DNA from: an uncultured Eubacteriales bacterium
Lineage (GTDB): Bacteria > Bacillota > Clostridia > Oscillospirales > Oscillospiraceae
Length of the DNA: 10,504 bases
Direction: 5' to 3'
NCBI GenBank assembly: GCA_900549495.1
Contig: UROL01000064.1
Coordinates: 1 to 10,504, forward strand
The notes beneath the pieces were generated by a model. That model made no database searches. It saw only the letters and a program-made list of their open reading frames with translations, and was not told the origin of the DNA. Positions 7,072-10,504 of this stretch are shown piece after piece. A program made the position numbers and the translations under genes. How positions within the stretch are numbered: position 1 is the stretch's first letter; every line of letters starts with the position of its first letter.

Positions 7072-7986
7072 ATGTCGCCTATTGAACAGCAGATTGAGGG
7101 GATTGTGGACGGAATCCTGGAGGATTACCGCCACGGGCGGGACATTGACAAGATGAATCCCTTTGTCCACCCGGACAAGGAGACGGTGACGGACATTATC
7201 CACAAGCTGATTCGCATTGTCTACCCCGGCTCCTCCCGGGATAAGAGCTACCGGATGTACAACACCAGGTATAACCTGTCCATGCTCATTGAGGATGTGA
7301 TGTACAATCTGAACAAGCAGATTGCCCTGGTGCTGCGGCTGCAAATGGATGAGGTATCCGCCCAGGAGCGGGCCCAGGAAATCAGCCTGCAATTTTTCCG
7401 GCAGATTCCCGCCGTCCGGGCCCTGTGCCAGACGGATGTGGAGGCCTTTTACGACGGAGACCCGGCGGCCTACAGCACCGACGAGATTATCTTCTGCTAC
7501 CCCGGCCTCTTCGCCGTGACGGTGTACCGGCTGGCCCATGTGCTGTATGCCCTGCATGTGCCCATGTTGCCCCGGATGATGACGGAGCACGCCCACAGCG
7601 TCACCGGCATCGACATCAACCCCGGGGCCACCGTTGGCAAATACTTCTTCATTGACCACGGCACCGGCATTGTGGTGGGCGAGACCACGGTTATCGGCGA
7701 CCATGTGAAGGTCTACCAGGGCGTGACCCTGGGCGCTCTCACCACCCGGGGGGGCCAAAACCTCCGGGGCAAGAAGCGCCACCCCACCATTGAGGACAAT
7801 GTGACCATCTACGCCGGTGCCTCCATCCTGGGGGGCGAGACGGTGATTGGCCGGGACTGCGTCATCGGCTCCAACGTATTCATCACCCACTCCATCCCCG
7901 CCAGCACCACCGTCAGCGTCAAGAGCCAGGAGCTGCAATTCAAGTCCCGGAAGACCGAACCCTTCTGGGAAAACCAGCAGGGATAG
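7072..7986 (+). CDS. cysE: Serine O-acetyltransferase (CysE/EpsC type, long N-terminal form)
   Basis: A 304-residue protein that makes O-acetylserine from serine and acetyl-CoA, the activated precursor for cysteine synthesis in the cytoplasm. Residues 1-170 are a helical domain; residues from about 174 form a left-handed beta-helix of hexapeptide repeats (IDINPGATVGKY, GTGIVVGETTVIGD, GASILGGETVIGRD). Asp181 and His196, spaced 15 residues apart, match the E. coli Asp143/His158 catalytic pair. ATG at 7072 is chosen because AAGGAGG (7059-7065) lies 6 bases upstream. The frame stays open further upstream to 6877, but that part translates the palindromic repeat and is not conserved-looking. The C-terminus ends NQQG, without the terminal Ile that docks into cysteine synthase in E. 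coli. No cysK is adjacent. A roughly 295-base structured leader precedes it. Confidence 0.92.
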   Translation: MSPIEQQIEGIVDGILEDYRHGRDIDKMNPFVHPDKETVTDIIHKLIRIVYPGSSRDKSYRMYNTRYNLSMLIEDVMYNLNKQIALVLRLQMDEVSAQERAQEISLQFFRQIPAVRALCQTDVEAFYDGDPAAYSTDEIIFCYPGLFAVTVYRLAHVLYALHVPMLPRMMTEHAHSVTGIDINPGATVGKYFFIDHGTGIVVGETTVIGDHVKVYQGVTLGALTTRGGQNLRGKKRHPTIEDNVTIYAGASILGGETVIGRDCVIGSNVFITHSIPASTTVSVKSQELQFKSRKTEPFWENQQG

Positions 7987-7989
7987 CCC

Positions 7990-8022
7990 AAAAAATGCCC
8001 GCTCAATTCTGAGCGGGCATTT
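7990..8022. terminator. Convergent (bidirectional) terminator between cysE and aspS
   Basis: A 13-bp perfect stem (7993-8005 with 8010-8022) with loop ATTC. The minus-strand side is followed by six T residues, making a strong terminator for aspS, whose stop lies 7 bases before it. On the plus strand the T-run is short (TTTGTG), so it should stop cysE transcripts less efficiently. Confidence 0.85.
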
Positions 8023-8029
8023 GTGCATC

Positions 8030-9802
8030 TTATTCCTGGGGCTTCAGGGCAATGTGGACATCGTCCAGTTGCTTCTGATCCACGGGGCTGGGAGCGCCCA
8101 TCATCAAATCCTGGGCGTTCTTGTTCATGGGGAAGGTGATAACCTCCCGGATGCTCTCCTCGCCGGTGAGGAGCATAATCAGGCGGTCAACGCCAGGGGC
8201 GGCACCGGCATGGGGGGGTGCACCGTAGGTAAAGGCATTGTACATGGCGGGGAACTTGGCCTTTACGTCCTCTTCTCCCAGGCCCACCATCTGGAAGGCC
8301 TTGACCATGATTTCCGGGTCATGGTTCCGAACGGCACCGGAGGCGCACTCGTAGCCGTTGCACACCAGGTCATACTGGTTGGCGTTGATGGCCAGCAGCT
8401 TCTCGGTGTCTCCCTGGGCATCCTCCAGGGCCTTCAGGCCGCCCTGGGGCATGGAGAAGGGGTTGTGGCAGAATTCCAGCTGGCCGGACTCCTCGCCGAT
8501 TTCGTACATGGGGAAGTCCACAATCCAGCACAGGGCGTACTGCTCCTCGTCGAAGTGGCCGGGAACCCGGCGGCCCAGCAGGAGCCGAATGACACCGGCG
8601 GTCTTTTGGGCGGCGGCCTTCTTACCTGCGGCCATGCACACGAAGGAGCCGGGCTTCAGGCCCAGGCGCTGCTTCAGCGCCTCGCCGCACTGGCCCAGGA
8701 ACTTGGCGATGCCGCCGGTGAGGTCGCCGTTTTCGTCCACCTTCACCCAGCAGGCCTTGTTGCCGGTCTGCATTTCCACATCTGCCAGGAGCTTGTCAAT
8801 CCACTTCCGGGGCTGGTTGAAATCGTCCACCGCCACAGCCTTGACGGTAGCTCCCTCAAAGGGGCCGAAGCCGCAGCCCTGCACCACATCGGAGATATCC
8901 TGAATCTCCAAATCGATACGCAGGTCGGGCTTGTCGGAGCCGTAGCGCTCCATAGCATCGTTATAGGCAATGTGCCGCCAGGGGGCCTGGGCCACCCGCG
9001 GATACTTGCCGAATTTCTCGTATACCGGCTGGAGGACAGTTTCCAGGGTTTCCAGCACATCCTCCTGGGAGGCGAAGGCCATCTCCATATCCAGCTGGTA
9101 GAATTCGCCGGGGGTACGGTCGGCCCGGGCATCCTCGTCCCGGAAGCAGGGGGCAATCTGGAAATACCGGTCGAAGCCGGAGGTCATCAGCAGCTGCTTG
9201 AACTGCTGGGGAGCCTGGGGCAGGGCATAGAATTTGCCGGGATGGTTCCGGGCGGGCACCAGATAGTCTCTTGCGCCCTCGGGGCTGGAGGAGGTGAGGA
9301 TGGGGGTGGTGATTTCCAGGAAGCCCTGCTCTGTCATCAGCCGCCGCAGCTCCGCCACCACCTGGCAGCGCAGCACGATATTGCTCTTCACAGCGGGGTT
9401 ACGCAAATCCAGGAACCGATATTTCAGCCGGGTATTCTCGTCGGCCTCCCGGGACTTATTGATTTCAAAGGGCAGCTGGTTGTGGAAGCACTTGCCCAGC
9501 ACCTGGATTTCCTCAGGCACCACCTCAATATCGCCGGTGGCCAGCTTGGGGTTCTTGCTCTCCCGCTCCCGCACAATGCCGGTAACGGAGAGGGTGGACT
9601 CCTTGTTGATGGGCTTGACCAGCTTCATCATGTCCTCGGTCTCCACCACCACCTGGGTGGTGCCGTAGTAGTCCCGCAGAACCAGGAAAGCAAAATTGGA
9701 GCCGACCTCCCGGATATTCTCCAGCCAGCCGACAATGGTCACCTGCTTGCCCACATCCCCGATGCGCAGCTCTCCGCAGGTATGAGTTCTGGATTGCTTC
9801 AT
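8030..9802 (-). CDS. aspS: Aspartyl-tRNA synthetase, bacterial type
   Basis: A 590-residue class IIb synthetase that charges tRNA-Asp in the cytoplasm; the length equals the E. coli enzyme. The N-terminal OB-fold anticodon-binding domain (about 1-105) includes GWLENIREVGSNFAFL. Motif 1 is FLEITTP (161-167), followed by SPEGARDYLVP (173-183). Motif 2 is FRDEDARADRTPGEFYQLD (220-238) and motif 3 GAPPHAGAAPGVDR (527-540). The GAD insertion domain lies at roughly 300-420. ATG at 9802 is preferred over TTG at 9808 because GAGAGG lies 8 bases upstream of the ATG but only 2 from the TTG. Motif 2 carries an extra Gly (PGEF) relative to the E. coli pattern (PEF). Whether it also charges tRNA-Asn cannot be judged here. 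Hisidyl-tRNA synthetase, a common neighbour, is not in the window on this side. Confidence 0.96.
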   Translation of the reverse strand: MKQSRTHTCGELRIGDVGKQVTIVGWLENIREVGSNFAFLVLRDYYGTTQVVVETEDMMKLVKPINKESTLSVTGIVRERESKNPKLATGDIEVVPEEIQVLGKCFHNQLPFEINKSREADENTRLKYRFLDLRNPAVKSNIVLRCQVVAELRRLMTEQGFLEITTPILTSSSPEGARDYLVPARNHPGKFYALPQAPQQFKQLLMTSGFDRYFQIAPCFRDEDARADRTPGEFYQLDMEMAFASQEDVLETLETVLQPVYEKFGKYPRVAQAPWRHIAYNDAMERYGSDKPDLRIDLEIQDISDVVQGCGFGPFEGATVKAVAVDDFNQPRKWIDKLLADVEMQTGNKACWVKVDENGDLTGGIAKFLGQCGEALKQRLGLKPGSFVCMAAGKKAAAQKTAGVIRLLLGRRVPGHFDEEQYALCWIVDFPMYEIGEESGQLEFCHNPFSMPQGGLKALEDAQGDTEKLLAINANQYDLVCNGYECASGAVRNHDPEIMVKAFQMVGLGEEDVKAKFPAMYNAFTYGAPPHAGAAPGVDRLIMLLTGEESIREVITFPMNKNAQDLMMGAPSPVDQKQLDDVHIALKPQE

Positions 9803-9838
9803 AGACAAAGCCTCTCTTATCTGATTTTTGCACCGTAT

Positions 9839-9867
9839 ATTGTCTCACAAACCAGGAAAAAAGTCAA
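9839..9867 (-). promoter_or_regulatory. Predicted promoter of aspS
   Basis: On the minus strand TTGACT (9862-9867) is 17 bases from GACAAT (9839-9844), matching five of six and four of six consensus bases. It lies between the repeat array and aspS, so the repeats should not be part of the aspS leader. No T-box signature was found. Confidence 0.42.
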
Positions 9868-9918
9868 TCATTTCATGCTGGCCCAATCAATGCGGATATA
9901 CCAAAACGCAGTTGCCCC

Positions 9919-9949
9919 CCTCTCTGAGAGAGTGTCCCCCGATGAACGG
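9919..9949 (+). repeat. Degenerate F2 module plus linker
   Basis: CCCCTCTCTGAGAGAGTGTC followed by the linker CCCCGATGAACGG. It corresponds to the start and the end of an F2 module with the second hairpin missing, as if the two GAGGGAG direct repeats had recombined. Confidence 0.55.
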
Positions 9950-10089
9950 AACCCGCCTTTCGTAGGGGCGATGAAAATCGCCCGAAACCTTCCGGTTTCG
10001 CTAGTACCCCGATGAATGGAACCCGCCCTTCGTAGGGGCGATGAAAATCGCCCGTAACCTTCCGGTTTAGCGAGTACACCGATGAATGG
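9937..10089 (+). repeat. Two tandem F1 units with exact 70-base period plus the start of a third
   Basis: Linkers begin at 9941, 10011 and 10081 (GATGAACGG, GATGAATGG, GATGAATGG) and CGTAGGGGCG at 9961 and 10031, all 70 bases apart. Each unit holds the hairpin GGGCGAT-GAAA-ATCGCCC (9966-9983 and 10036-10053). A second hairpin, CGAAACC-TTCC-GGTTTCG (9983-10000), is perfect in unit 1 and imperfect in unit 2. There are only a few differences between the units. Units: 9937-10006 and 10007-10076. Confidence 0.85.
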
Positions 10090-10104
10090 TGTGCACCCCT
10101 TCCC

Positions 10105-10165
10105 GGCTCCCTCTCTGAGGGAGCTGCTGAGCGAATGCGAAGCTGAGGGAGTGTACCCCGATGGT
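10105..10165 (+). repeat. F2 module with two hairpins
   Basis: Hairpin a is GCTCCCTC-TCT-GAGGGAGC (10106-10124). Hairpin b (10126-10143) is GCTGAGC-GAAT-GCGAAGC, paired except for two adjacent G-A oppositions. A second GAGGGAG (10145-10151) follows, then GTGT and the linker start CCCCGATGG. The second GAGGGAG could compete for the same CTCCCTC as hairpin a. Confidence 0.75.
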
Positions 10166-10284
10166 TCCACCGGGCCAATGGTTACCCGCAAGCCGTTATT
10201 GGCTCTGAAATTTTTGACCGTTTGCAAACATCAGAGTACACCCCCCCTCAGAACCGGAGCCGGGGCAACATCCCCCATAATGGC
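10166..10284 (+). other. Unique block between inverted repeat arms; candidate body of a small RNA
   Basis: No supported reading frame is present. The block has several possible stems: GGGCCAAT with ATTGGCTC (10172-10179 with 10198-10205), CTCTGA with TCAGAG (10203-10208 with 10231-10236, sharing three bases with the former, so mutually exclusive), and GGGG with CCCC (10262-10265 with 10272-10275). A weak promoter-like pair TTGACC (10214-10219) and TACACC (10237-10242), 17 bases apart, precedes the terminator at 10285. That it is a transcribed RNA is inference from the terminator. Confidence 0.25.
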
Positions 10285-10330
10285 AATCACCCGTCCGCTG
10301 GATATCTTGTCAGCGGGCGGGTGATTTTTT
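10285..10330 (+). terminator. Strong orphan intrinsic terminator
   Basis: A 16-bp stem with one G-U pair (10285-10300 with 10311-10326) and a 10-base loop, followed by a T-run to 10330. Nothing coding lies upstream on the plus strand back to the aspS start region, where the gene runs the other way. It must end either a non-coding transcript or read-through from the repeat array. Confidence 0.75.
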
Positions 10331-10350
10331 GGGGTTCTGTGTGGGGGTGC

Positions 10351-10415
10351 GTACCATTCAACCGGGTACTTGCGAAACCGTGGGGGTGCGGGCGATTTTC
10401 ATCGCCCCTACGAAA
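10351..10415 (-). repeat. Inverted F1 unit
   Basis: Read on the minus strand it has TTTCGTAG, the GGGCGAT-GAAA-ATCGCCC hairpin (10390-10407), a GGTTTCGC segment, an AGTACCC and a TTGAATGG linker (near 10353-10363). Bases 10389-10415 are a perfect 27-base inverted repeat of 9958-9984. Confidence 0.85.
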
Positions 10416-10436
10416 CTCTGAATGTTTCACATTTTA

Positions 10437-10504
10437 CCACTCATCGGGGGACACTCCCTCAGTCACGCCCTTGCGGGCGTGCCAGCTCCCTCAGAGAGGG
10501 AGCC
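10437..10504 (-). repeat. Inverted F2 module with two hairpins, reaching the window edge
   Basis: On the minus strand: hairpin a GCTCCCTC-TCT-GAGGGAGC (10485-10503), hairpin b CACGCCC-GCAA-GGGCGTG (10464-10481), second GAGGGAG (10453-10459), then GTGT and the linker CCCCCGATGAGTGG (10437-10450). It may continue beyond the window. Confidence 0.8.

Noticed and set aside
9803..9808. TTG at 9808 as the aspS start
   Set aside because: The GAGAGG ribosome binding site is only two bases from the TTG but well spaced (8 bases) from the ATG at 9802.
7847..10015. Long open frame (722 codons) on the plus strand opposite aspS
   Set aside because: Antisense to a clearly conserved aspS, low-complexity composition, no ribosome binding site at its start, and it ends in repeat sequence.
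9937..10089. CRISPR array
   Set aside because: Only two 70-base units that are near-identical across their whole length, with no distinct spacers and no cas genes.
10166..10250. tRNA or tRNA remnant
   Set aside because: No acceptor, anticodon and T-arm set can be folded, and no GGTTCGAATCC-like T-arm or CCA end is present.
10082..10324. 80-codon plus-strand frame ending at the orphan terminator
   Set aside because: Its first half is F2 repeat, there is no ribosome binding site before the ATG and the stop lies inside the terminator stem; it is not a credible gene.

Overview
The window is a chromosomal stretch of a GC-rich, low-GC-ancestry Firmicute. Purine-rich AGGAGG-type ribosome binding sites, TTG start codons, sigma-A-like promoters (several with an extended -10), a clostridial-style gene set and dispersed GC-rich palindromic repeats point to a gut Clostridia (Oscillospiraceae/Ruminococcaceae-like) genome. 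That placement is inference; no rRNA or marker search was possible.

Layout. A minus-strand pair (1-1800) encodes a membrane-anchored DUF3810 zinc-metallopeptidase-like protein followed, one base later, by rsmG (16S rRNA m7G methyltransferase, cut by the window edge). Divergent from it is a plus-strand run (2012-5353): prmA (ribosomal protein L11 methyltransferase), a membrane-anchored DUF4015/glycoside-hydrolase-like protein, and an RsmF-like rRNA m5C methyltransferase. Then come murA (peptidoglycan precursor synthesis; own promoter and terminator), a serine O-acetyltransferase (cysE/epsC; cysteine synthesis), and, convergent with it, aspS (aspartyl-tRNA synthetase). A shared hairpin terminator separates cysE and aspS. 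Three ribosome-modifying methyltransferases (RsmG, PrmA, RsmF) lie within 5.4 kb, each side by side with an envelope protein of unknown function.

The unexpected content is non-coding. Two places hold a modular family of hairpin repeats. Module F1 carries a GGGCGAT stem closed by a GAAA loop. Module F2 carries a GCTCCCTC/GAGGGAGC hairpin followed by a second hairpin whose sequence varies while its pairing is kept. Both module types end in the same CCCCGATGAATGG-like linker. At 6790-7018 the modules form a concentric palindrome (four nested stems with one centre) that sits between a strong promoter and the cysE start, so it should be transcribed as the cysE leader. At 9919-10504 several modules, including a 70-bp tandem duplication, flank in inverted orientation a unique 180-base block that ends in a strong orphan intrinsic terminator with no protein gene before it. 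This could be a small RNA carried inside the repeat array.

No CRISPR array, tRNA, rRNA, transposase or T-box was seen. All the protein genes are recognisable families; the repeat system and the orphan terminator are the parts most worth following up.
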